Under the pieces are notes generated by a model. The model worked only from the letters and a program-made list of their open reading frames with translations. It ran no database searches and had not been told where the DNA came from. A DNA stretch of 64,000 nucleotides. It comes from Paraburkholderia caribensis (GTDB lineage: Bacteria; Pseudomonadota; Gammaproteobacteria; Burkholderiales; Burkholderiaceae). The stretch covers positions 2,976,001-3,040,000 of the forward strand of contig NZ_CP026101.1 in assembly GCF_002902945.1 (NCBI RefSeq), given 5' to 3'. Below are positions 9,158 to 16,419 of this stretch, piece after piece (position 1 is the stretch's first letter; every line of letters begins with the position of its first letter). The position numbers and the translations under genes were made by a program.

Positions 9158-9601
9158 TTATCCGTCGATTGAGCCCGCCGCCCCTGCGACGGGTGCGTCT
9201 GCACCGGTTGCCCCTGCGACGGCCGGGCGGATTTTCGCACGAGCCGCGGCCACGGCCGCTTCGAATTGCGCCAGTCCATGCCAGCCCGTCGCCCTTCCGA
9301 GGCGCTTGCCACGGTGAAAAAAGAACCATGACGGCACGCCATGCAGCAGGAAGCGCCGCCCCAGCTCGCGATGCTCATAGACATTGCTGTGAAACCAGCG
9401 CAGGCCGAGCGCACGGATCGCGTCCGGCTGCGAGAGCATTGCCTTCTTGGCGATTTCGCAGTTGAAGCAGTCCAGCCCCCAGAAGAACACCACGGCCAGA
9501 TCGTCGCCCGCCGACTGGATGCCGGCGTCGAAGGTATCGGCGCTAAGCGCCTGCATGTCGAAGGCCGCGAATGCGGTGCCGTCGACAGGAATGCCGGCCA
9601 T
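9158..9601 (-). CDS. Thioredoxin-family protein (CFNC)
   Basis: This 147-residue protein has a thioredoxin fold with an atypical redox motif WGLDCFNC (Cys45 and Cys48) in place of WCGPC. A cis-proline context (HGVPSWFFF) follows at about residue 88, with FFHRGKRLGRATGW matching the late strands and helix. There is no signal peptide, so it should be cytoplasmic. The last 25 residues are an Ala/Gly/Pro-rich tail. It lies between grpE and dnaK in the heat-shock block and is probably transcribed with grpE, suggesting a role in thiol repair during stress. The specific partner is unknown. Confidence 0.8.
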   Translation of the reverse strand: MAGIPVDGTAFAAFDMQALSADTFDAGIQSAGDDLAVVFFWGLDCFNCEIAKKAMLSQPDAIRALGLRWFHSNVYEHRELGRRFLLHGVPSWFFFHRGKRLGRATGWHGLAQFEAAVAAARAKIRPAVAGATGADAPVAGAAGSIDG

Positions 9602-9618
9602 GACAGCGCGAAGACCGC

Positions 9619-10221
9619 TTACTTCGGCGCCGCGACCGTGACCAGCGCCGGACGCAGCACGCGGTCGGCGATCACATAGCCTTTTTGCAGCACGGCGACC
9701 ACGGTGTTCGGCTCCTGGTCGGCCGGGACCATCGAAATGGCCTGATGGCGATGCGGATCGAACTTCTCGCCAACGGGATTCAAAGCAACGACCTTGCCCT
9801 TCTCCAGCGCGCCCGTCAGCTGGCGCAGCGTCAACTCGACGCCCTCGCGGACCTTCACGAGATCGTCGGACGAGTGCGCGACGGCAGCTTCGAGGCTGTC
9901 GACGACGGGCAGCAGATGTTCGGCAAAGCTCTCGATGGCGAACTTGTGTGCCTTCGCGACGTCTTCCTGACCGCGGCGGCGCACGTTTTCCGTCTCCGCT
10001 TTCGCGCGCAGGAAGTTTTCCTGCATTTCAGCCAGCTTCGCCTGCGTTTCGGCCAATGCGGCTTCGACGCCGGACGTTTCGGCTTGCGGTTCGCCGGCAG
10101 CTACGTCCGGCTGTTGCGCCTGAGCCTGCGGCTCGCCCGATGCGGCCTCTGCGGCCTGGCGCGCGGCTTCGTCGGCGGGCGTGGGATTCTGGCTCGTCGG
10201 ATTCTCTTGCGTGTTTTCCAT
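9619..10221 (-). CDS. grpE: Nucleotide exchange factor GrpE
   Basis: GrpE releases ADP from DnaK and so resets the chaperone cycle. The start is set at ATG 10221 (200 residues, MENTQENPT), because the longer frame to 10305 would include the promoter leader. The first 65 residues are a Gln/Ala/Glu-rich disordered stretch, followed by a coiled coil (AETENVRRRGQEDVAKAH) and the GrpE core (VDSLEAAV, FDPHRHQAIS, VLQKGYVIADRVLRPALVTVA). All are family hallmarks. It is separated from dnaK by the thioredoxin-like gene. A sigma-32-type promoter lies about 110 bases upstream. Confidence 0.97.
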   Translation of the reverse strand: MENTQENPTSQNPTPADEAARQAAEAASGEPQAQAQQPDVAAGEPQAETSGVEAALAETQAKLAEMQENFLRAKAETENVRRRGQEDVAKAHKFAIESFAEHLLPVVDSLEAAVAHSSDDLVKVREGVELTLRQLTGALEKGKVVALNPVGEKFDPHRHQAISMVPADQEPNTVVAVLQKGYVIADRVLRPALVTVAAPK

Positions 10222-10328
10222 GTCGCTGAAATTCAAATAGATATGGCCAAAAAACGGCGGCAGTTTAACGGGACTCGCTCGATGAGCGTTGTGCCAATAC
10301 AACATGCCGGCCGCGCATCAACGGTGCA

Positions 10329-10356
10329 GGTAAGGGTGCGCACGCCGTATTTCAAG
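10329..10356 (-). promoter_or_regulatory. Candidate sigma-32 promoter of grpE
   Basis: On the minus strand a perfect CTTGAAA (10356-10350) is followed after 13 bases by CCCTTACC (10336-10329), a partial match to the sigma-32 -10 box. The layout (13-base spacer) is identical to the candidate upstream of dnaK. The predicted leader to grpE is about 100 bases. Confidence 0.6.
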
Positions 10357-10568
10357 GCTCCCGCGGATGCTTTTTGCACCTTGCAGGGGCCCGGAAATCT
10401 GGCGTAACAAGCATGGCGAGCGCGGCATCATATTGAGATTGAGCGCACTGCGCGAGTGTCCTAAACTCAACTCAGGCGTCCGAAAAGGCACGTTAACCCT
10501 AATCTGACGTACGGCTTACTACCAGCTGAATCGCCCGTTTCCGCTTGCAATCTCCATGGGGGAGTACC

Positions 10569-10730
10569 GTGAAACTGACCTTCGCTATATCGGTGGTCGC
10601 ATTGGTACTTATCGCAGGCACCACGACCATCTGCATGTCCGGCGTCGTCAACGAGCACACCACTGAATATGGTGGCGTTCATGCGACGATGGAACAGCTG
10701 TTCAACCCTCACGCGAAAATTTGTCGATGA
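10569..10730 (+). CDS. Small hypothetical protein with hydrophobic N-terminus
   Basis: A 53-codon frame starts at GTG 10569, five bases after a strong GGGGGAG ribosome-binding site. Residues 4-20 (TFAISVVALVLIAGTTT) form one hydrophobic segment, either a signal anchor or a signal peptide; the rest is polar (NEHTTEYGG). A possible promoter, TTGAGC-17 bases-TAAACT, lies at 10439-10467. The 3' end overlaps the convergent hslR by 29 bases. I do not recognise the family, and it could be chance. Confidence 0.4.
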   Translation: MKLTFAISVVALVLIAGTTTICMSGVVNEHTTEYGGVHATMEQLFNPHAKICR

Positions 10731-11109
10731 CGCGTCTGTCGCGCTTGGTCGGCCGCCCGTGCAATTCGGCGGCCGGCTCGCGATAGGTCTTGCGCCGCTC
10801 GTTTTCCTGCTGCCGCTTCTGCTTTCCCTCTTCGGTTTCCACGTAAAGCGTCTGCGCGACGCTCGCTGGTCCGCGCACGTCGCACACGCCGAGCACCTGG
10901 ATCTGCCACACGATCCGTTCGATCTCGATCTCGACCAGATCGCCGACCCGCACATCCTTGGCCGGCTTCACACTTGCGCCGCCGATCCGCACCCGGCCTT
11001 TCTCGACGGCATCGGTTGCCAGCGAACGCGTCTTGAAGAAGCGCGCCGCCCACAACCATTTGTCGATGCGCAAGCGAGCGCCCGGTTCGGTGGAAATCTT
11101 GTAGTTCAT
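10702..11109 (-). CDS. hslR: S4-domain RNA-binding heat-shock protein (Hsp15-like)
   Basis: Hsp15 rescues stalled 50S subunits that carry peptidyl-tRNA, using an S4 RNA-binding domain. The 135-residue protein has the S4 domain at its N-terminus (RLRIDKWLWAARFFKTRS, residues 12-29, then VRIGGASVKPAKDVRVGDLVEI). The C-terminal tail is strongly basic and helical (GKQKRQQENERRKTYREPA). This matches E. coli HslR in length and architecture. It lies between grpE and hemH in the heat-shock region, which fits a heat-induced gene. Confidence 0.93.
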   Translation of the reverse strand: MNYKISTEPGARLRIDKWLWAARFFKTRSLATDAVEKGRVRIGGASVKPAKDVRVGDLVEIEIERIVWQIQVLGVCDVRGPASVAQTLYVETEEGKQKRQQENERRKTYREPAAELHGRPTKRDRRVIDKFSREG

Positions 11110-11184
11110 CAGTCCTTCTTCAGGCGTTTCCAGACGCCATGAGCCGATACACGAATGCAGATTGCATGCCGGACGCGGAAAAGT

Positions 11185-12261
11185 TCAGGCAACAGACGCG
11201 CTTTGCGGCGCGCTCACCTGCACCGGCCAGCCTTGCAGGTGCTGCGCGACGATCTCGCCGAGCGCCGCGATCCACGCAGGCGATGCGTTCAGGCAAGGAA
11301 TGGCGTGAAAAACTTTCCCGCCCGCGTGCACGAATTCGTCACGCACTTCCATGCCGATTTCCTCGATAGTCTCCAGGCAATCCGCCGTAAAGCCCGGACA
11401 GAACACGTCCGCGCGATGCACGCCCGCCGCGCCCAGTTCCTTGAGCGTCGGCGCCGTGTAGGGCTGTAGCCATTCGGCCTTACCGAAGCGCGACTGGAAC
11501 GTCACGCGGCACTCCACAGTTGTGAGCCCGAGCGCGTGCATCAGCAACGACGCCGTCTGCTGACATTGCTCGTGATACGGATCGCCCAGGTCGAGCGTGC
11601 GCTTGGGTACGCCGTGGAAACTCAGTACCAGCTTGTCGCCCGCCGCGAAGTCCGGGCGGCCGTGTACATGCCAGTAATGGTTCACCTGCGCCGCGAGCGC
11701 CGAGATATAGGCGGGATGATCCGCGTACTGGCGCACGGTGCGGATCTCCGGCTGGTTGCGCATCCGCTTGAGCGCAGCGAATGCGTCGTCGAAAGCCGTG
11801 GCCGTGGTCGACGACGAATACTGCGGATACATCGGCATCAGCAGGATGCGTTCGGCGCCCGCCAGCTTCAGCTGGTTGAGCATGGCGGGAATGCCGGGCG
11901 TGCCGTAACGCATCGCATAGTCGACGATCACCGTGTAGTCGTTCACGTGCAGCAGATGCCGCAGCCCTTCGACCTGCTTTTCCGTATGCACGCGCAACGG
12001 CGAGCCTTCAGGCATCCAGACGGCGGCGTACTTCTTCGCCGAGGCGATGCCGCGAAACGGCAGGATCAGCAGCCGCAGGATGATTTGCCACACGAACGAC
12101 GGGATCTCGACCACGCGCGGATCGGACAGAAACTGCGCGAGATAGCGCCGCACGGCGCGAGGCGTCGGCGCATCGGGCGTTCCGAGGTTGATCAGCAACA
12201 CGGCGACACGATGTGCCGCAGCATTCTGCGAGGGCCGCTCGAGGTCGAAGCGCATAGGCAA
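11185..12261 (-). CDS. hemH: Ferrochelatase
   Basis: HemH inserts ferrous iron into protoporphyrin IX in the last step of haem synthesis. The 358-residue protein contains VAVLLINLGTPDAPT near the N-terminus and YPQYSSSTT. It has the catalytic region LSFHGVPKRT with the metal-binding histidine, and VFCPGFTADCLETIEEI near the C-terminus with the second conserved acidic residues. Length is normal. It lies between hslR and hrcA. Its promoter region (12309-12352) has a perfect TATAAT and a 14-bp palindrome that is also found upstream of yggS. Confidence 0.97.
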   Translation of the reverse strand: MPMRFDLERPSQNAAAHRVAVLLINLGTPDAPTPRAVRRYLAQFLSDPRVVEIPSFVWQIILRLLILPFRGIASAKKYAAVWMPEGSPLRVHTEKQVEGLRHLLHVNDYTVIVDYAMRYGTPGIPAMLNQLKLAGAERILLMPMYPQYSSSTTATAFDDAFAALKRMRNQPEIRTVRQYADHPAYISALAAQVNHYWHVHGRPDFAAGDKLVLSFHGVPKRTLDLGDPYHEQCQQTASLLMHALGLTTVECRVTFQSRFGKAEWLQPYTAPTLKELGAAGVHRADVFCPGFTADCLETIEEIGMEVRDEFVHAGGKVFHAIPCLNASPAWIAALGEIVAQHLQGWPVQVSAPQSASVA

Positions 12262-12308
12262 GAAAAAGAGCCGTGCAGGCGCGCGGCACGTAATGAATCG
12301 GGAAGCCC

Positions 12309-12352
12309 ATTATAGCGGGGCGGTCTGCCGCCGATACCTGGCCGTTCGGCCA
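12309..12352 (-). promoter_or_regulatory. hemH promoter with upstream palindrome
   Basis: On the minus strand a perfect -10 hexamer TATAAT (12314-12309) lies about 48 bases before the hemH start. The 14-bp palindrome TGGCCG-AA-CGGCCA (12352-12339, written for the minus strand) is 24 bases upstream of the -10. There is no good -35 box. The palindrome sits where an activator would replace or assist -35 recognition. The same arrangement occurs at 34762-34806. Confidence 0.6.
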
Positions 12353-12404
12353 ATTGGCACGGCGAAAAACGCCGCGCATGATGAACACCATGCCGGACTC
12401 GGCG

Positions 12405-13424
12405 CTACCCCTGGCTGAGCGTCATCGAAAGCAGTCGCGCGGTGATGTCGACAATGGGAATCACGCGGTTGTAGGCCATGCGCGTCGGGCCGATCACGCC
12501 GAGCGTGCCGACAATCTTGCCGTTCACCTCGTACGGCGCGGTCACCACGCTCATTTCCTCGATCGGGACGAGGTTCGACTCGCCGCCAATGAAAATCTGC
12601 ACGCCTTGCGCGTGGCTCGACACGTCGAGCAACTGAAGGAGACTCGTCTTTTGATCGAATACATCGAACAGCTTGCGCAGCCGCGCCATGTCCGACGAAA
12701 GGTCGGCCACTTCGAGCAGATTGCGCTCGCCGGAAATCAGCACGGTTTCGCCCGTATCCGTGACGTCCGTGCTCGCGGTGACGGCCGCGTGCATCAGCGT
12801 GGTCATGTCGCCGCGCAGTTCGTCGATTTCCTCGCGCAGACGCAGGCGCACCTCGTCGAACGACAGGCCCGCGAAGTGCGCGTTGATGTAATTGGAGGCT
12901 TCCGTGAGCTGCGACGGCGAGAAATCGCGCTGCGTCGCCATGATGCGGTTCTGCACGTCGCCTTCCGGCGTCACGATGATCAGCAGGATGCGCTTGTCGG
13001 ACAGGCGCAGAAATTCGATCTGCTTGAACACATGGCTGCGGCGCGGCGTCAGGATCACGCCCGCGAACTGCGACAGGTTGGACAGCACGCTCGCGGCGGC
13101 CGCGACCACTTTCTGCGGCTCGCCCGGCTGCAGCGTGGTCTTCACTGCGCGCATCACGGCGTCTTCGTCGGCGGCCGACTCGACGGTGAGCATGGTGTCG
13201 ACAAAAAGCCGGTAGCCGCGCGGCGTCGGAATGCGTCCCGCCGACGTATGCGGACTGATGACGAGCCCCAGTTCCTCGAGATCGGACATCACGTTGCGGA
13301 TCGTCGCCGGGCTGAGTTCGAGCCCCGAGTACCGCGAAAGCGTGCGCGAGCCGACCGGCTGACCTTCGGCGATATACCGCTCGATCAGCGTTTTCAGAAG
13401 GGTTTGTGCTCGAGGATCTAGCAT
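12405..13424 (-). CDS. hrcA: Heat-inducible transcription repressor HrcA
   Basis: HrcA represses heat-shock genes through the CIRCE operator. The start is set at ATG 13424, giving MLDPRAQTLLKTLIERYI and 339 residues. The winged-helix DNA-binding domain follows (GQPVGSRTLSRYSGLELSPATIRN), with its GAF-like and C-terminal domains up to VTAPYEVNGKIVGTLGVIGPTRM. I do not see a CIRCE element (TTAGCACTC-N9-GAGTGCTAA) upstream of any heat-shock gene here, so its target is probably elsewhere, such as groESL. The local dnaK and grpE genes look sigma-32-driven instead. Confidence 0.97.
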   Translation of the reverse strand: MLDPRAQTLLKTLIERYIAEGQPVGSRTLSRYSGLELSPATIRNVMSDLEELGLVISPHTSAGRIPTPRGYRLFVDTMLTVESAADEDAVMRAVKTTLQPGEPQKVVAAAASVLSNLSQFAGVILTPRRSHVFKQIEFLRLSDKRILLIIVTPEGDVQNRIMATQRDFSPSQLTEASNYINAHFAGLSFDEVRLRLREEIDELRGDMTTLMHAAVTASTDVTDTGETVLISGERNLLEVADLSSDMARLRKLFDVFDQKTSLLQLLDVSSHAQGVQIFIGGESNLVPIEEMSVVTAPYEVNGKIVGTLGVIGPTRMAYNRVIPIVDITARLLSMTLSQG

Positions 13425-13705
13425 GGCGAAAAATTTTAGCGTAACCACCGGATGGCGGCGAGCGCGCGGCGGCACGAGGCGCGGCGGCTCGACAGCCTTG
13501 CGCGCCCTGCGCGGCACCCCGCCCACGCTGAAGCCACATCGCATGAGTCCGGACAGTCGTCACGTCTGTCATGAGGACTTCACCATTCTAACGATAATCC
13601 GGCGAAGGCTGGCCGGCATCGCGCGGCCGTCGCGCGTCAGCCCCCACGGGCGTGCCGCCGCGTTCCACGGTTCTTTTCAGGTCCCACCTATGGTGTAATG
13701 CCGGC

Positions 13706-14608
13706 ATGCAAGCTAATAGCCAGTTCAAGACCGTCGCGCTCATCGGGCGCAGCAATACGCCGGGCATCGGGGAACCGCTGACCGCGCTCGCCGCGTGCAT
13801 CGGCAAGCTCGGTCTCGACGTCGTGTTCGAGGCGGAAACCGCCCAGGAAATCGGCGTGACGCAATGGCCTGCGCTGCGTCCGGCGGAGATCGGCGCGCGC
13901 GCGGACGTTGCCATCGTGCTTGGCGGCGACGGCACGATGCTCGGCATCGGCCGCCAGCTGGCGCCATACCGGACGCCCCTGATCGGCATCAACCACGGGC
14001 GGCTCGGCTTCATCACCGACATCCCGTTCACCGACATGCGCGAGATTATCCCGCAGATGCTGTCGGGCACCTTCGAGCGCGAAGAGCGCACGCTGCTCGA
14101 ATCGAGGATCATGCGCGACGGCCAGCCCATCTACCACGCGCTCGCATTCAACGACGTCGTCGTGAACCGCTCGGGCTTTTCGGGTATGGCGGAACTGCGC
14201 GTCTCCGTGGATGGCCGCTTCATGTACAACCAGCGCTCGGACGGGCTGATCGTCGCGACGCCGACGGGCTCGACGGCTTATGCGCTCTCGTCGCAAGGGC
14301 CGATTCTGCACCCGCAGCTGCAGGGCCTCGTGCTCGTGCCGATCGCTCCGCATGCGTTGTCGAACCGCCCTATCGTGATCCCGGACGACTCCAAGGTCAG
14401 CATCCAGATCATCTCGGGCCGCGACGTCAACGTGAACTTCGACATGCAGTCGTTCACCGCGCTGGAACTGAACGACACGATCGACGTGCGCCGCTCGCGC
14501 CATACCGTGCCTTTCCTGCATCCTGTCGGCTACAGCTATTACGCGACGCTGCGCAAGAAGCTGCACTGGAACGAATATCCGTCGCACGAAGACGATCCAC
14601 GCGACTGA
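13706..14608 (+). CDS. nadK: NAD kinase
   Basis: NadK phosphorylates NAD to NADP. The start is set at ATG 13706 (300 residues). The GGDGT signature is at residues 73-77 (VLGGDGTMLG), followed by GINHGRLGFITDI, the NDVV motif in FNDVVVNRSG, and the glycine-rich TPTGSTAYALSSQGP. These are diagnostic. It is divergent from hrcA, 281 bases apart, and precedes recN on the same strand, an order common in proteobacteria. Confidence 0.97.
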   Translation: MQANSQFKTVALIGRSNTPGIGEPLTALAACIGKLGLDVVFEAETAQEIGVTQWPALRPAEIGARADVAIVLGGDGTMLGIGRQLAPYRTPLIGINHGRLGFITDIPFTDMREIIPQMLSGTFEREERTLLESRIMRDGQPIYHALAFNDVVVNRSGFSGMAELRVSVDGRFMYNQRSDGLIVATPTGSTAYALSSQGPILHPQLQGLVLVPIAPHALSNRPIVIPDDSKVSIQIISGRDVNVNFDMQSFTALELNDTIDVRRSRHTVPFLHPVGYSYYATLRKKLHWNEYPSHEDDPRD

Positions 14609-14695
14609 ATATCTGCCAGCGCGGCCTGCTGCAAGTCCGAGCGTAACGAAAACACACCACACCAACTCACGCCAGCCACGCCACACAGACGAGCC

Positions 14696-16363
14696 ATGCT
14701 CCGCCACCTCTCGATACGCGACTTCGTCATCGTCGCCGCGCTCGACCTTGAATTCGACAGCGGCTTCACAGTCTTTTCCGGCGAAACGGGTGCCGGCAAA
14801 TCCATTCTCATCGACGCGCTGGCGCTGGCGCTCGGCGCACGCGCCGACGCGAGCGTCGTGCGCAACGGCGAGGCGCGCGCGGACATCACGGCCGAATTCG
14901 ACACGCATCCGCTCGTCGACGCGTGGCTCGACGAACAGGCCCTCTCCGCCAGCGAGACGGAGCACGGCAACACGGTGATGCTGCGCCGCGTGGTGGACGG
15001 CAACGGCCGCTCGCGCGCGTTCATCAACGGCACGGCGGCGACGCTCACGCAACTGCGCGAAGTCGGCGAAATGCTCGTCGATATTCACGGCCAGCACGCG
15101 CATCAACTGCTGATGCGGCCCGACGCGCAGCGCGAACTGTTCGACACGCATGCCGGGCTGCTCGACACGAAGGCCGCCGTCACCCGCGCATGGCGTAGCT
15201 GGCGCGACGCGGCGCAGGCCGTCGAGACCGCGCAGAGCAAGGATCGCGAACTGCAACTCGAACGCGAGCGTCTGGCATGGCAGCTCGCGGAACTCGACAA
15301 GCTCTCGCCGCAGCCCGGCGAGTGGGAAGAAGTCAACGTCGAGCACCGGCGGCTGTCGCATTCGGCGAATCTGATCGACGGTGTGCAAGGTGCGCTGTCG
15401 GCGCTGTCCGAATCGGACGAGGCGATGCTCGGTCATTTGTCGTCCGTCATCTCGAAGGTGCGCGATCTCGCCGAGATCGATCCGGCGCTGAACGACGCCC
15501 TCGCCGCGCTCGAACCCGCCGAAATCCAGTTACAGGAAGCGGCGTATTCCCTGAGCCACTACGCGCAGCGGCTGGAACTCGATCCCGACAGGCTCGCCCA
15601 GGTCGAGAAGCGCCTGGACGCGCTGCACTCGGCGGCCCGCAAATTCCGGCTGCAACCAGAAACATTGCCCCAGGAACACGAAGAGCGCCGCGCGCAACTC
15701 GCGAAACTCGACGCCGCCGCCGACCTCGACGCGCTGCGCGCCGCCGAAGCGAAGGCGAAAGACGCGTATCTCGCCGACGCCAAGGTGCTGTCGAAGGCCC
15801 GCGCGAAGGCCGCGAAGGCGCTGGGCGCCGCAGTGACGACGGGCATGCAGGAACTGTCGATGGCAGGCGGCAGCTTCGAAGTCGCGCTGGTGCCGCTGCC
15901 CGACGGCGGCGCGCATGGCATGGAGCAGGTCGAATTCCGCGTCGCCGGCCACGCGGGCGTGCCGTTGCGGCCGCTGGCGAAGGTGGCCTCTGGCGGCGAA
16001 CTGGCGCGTATCAGTCTCGCGCTCTCGGTGATCGCAAGCGCGGCCAGCCCGACGCCGACGCTGATTTTCGACGAAGTGGACACGGGGATCGGCGGCGGTG
16101 TCGCGGAAGTGGTCGGGCGCCTGTTGCATCAGCTCGGCGAGCAGCGCCAGGTGCTGTGCGTGACGCACCTGCCGCAGGTCGCGGCGCGCGGCGATCATCA
16201 CTTCCAGGTCGCAAAGAGCAGCAAGGGCAAGAACGGCACGGTCAGCACGGTGACGTCGCTGGACAAGTCGAGCCGTATCGAGGAAGTCGCGCGCATGCTG
16301 GGCGGCCTGGAAATCACGGCCACCACGCGCAAGCACGCCAAGGAAATGCTCACCACGGCGTAA
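14696..16363 (+). CDS. recN: DNA repair protein RecN
   Basis: RecN is an SMC-like ATPase that acts in recombinational repair of double-strand breaks. The 555-residue protein has the Walker A motif GETGAGKS at residues 29-36. Long helical arms lie between about 160 and 370 (ERLAWQLAELDKL, RLDALHSAARKFR). The ABC signature LAKVASGGELARISLAL and Walker B IFDEVDTGIGG are at the C-terminal head. The length is normal. No clear SOS box is visible in the 87 bases between nadK and recN. Confidence 0.97.
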   Translation: MLRHLSIRDFVIVAALDLEFDSGFTVFSGETGAGKSILIDALALALGARADASVVRNGEARADITAEFDTHPLVDAWLDEQALSASETEHGNTVMLRRVVDGNGRSRAFINGTAATLTQLREVGEMLVDIHGQHAHQLLMRPDAQRELFDTHAGLLDTKAAVTRAWRSWRDAAQAVETAQSKDRELQLERERLAWQLAELDKLSPQPGEWEEVNVEHRRLSHSANLIDGVQGALSALSESDEAMLGHLSSVISKVRDLAEIDPALNDALAALEPAEIQLQEAAYSLSHYAQRLELDPDRLAQVEKRLDALHSAARKFRLQPETLPQEHEERRAQLAKLDAAADLDALRAAEAKAKDAYLADAKVLSKARAKAAKALGAAVTTGMQELSMAGGSFEVALVPLPDGGAHGMEQVEFRVAGHAGVPLRPLAKVASGGELARISLALSVIASAASPTPTLIFDEVDTGIGGGVAEVVGRLLHQLGEQRQVLCVTHLPQVAARGDHHFQVAKSSKGKNGTVSTVTSLDKSSRIEEVARMLGGLEITATTRKHAKEMLTTA

Positions 16364-16419
16364 AGCGCCCGCCAGTCATGGCACGGCGCGGGCTTCAACG
16401 CCCGCGCCGCTGCGCAGCG

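Noticed and set aside
12262..13705. Search for CIRCE (HrcA operator) around hrcA, grpE and dnaK
   Set aside because: No TTAGCACTC/GAGTGCTAA pair is visible; only sigma-32-like boxes are found.
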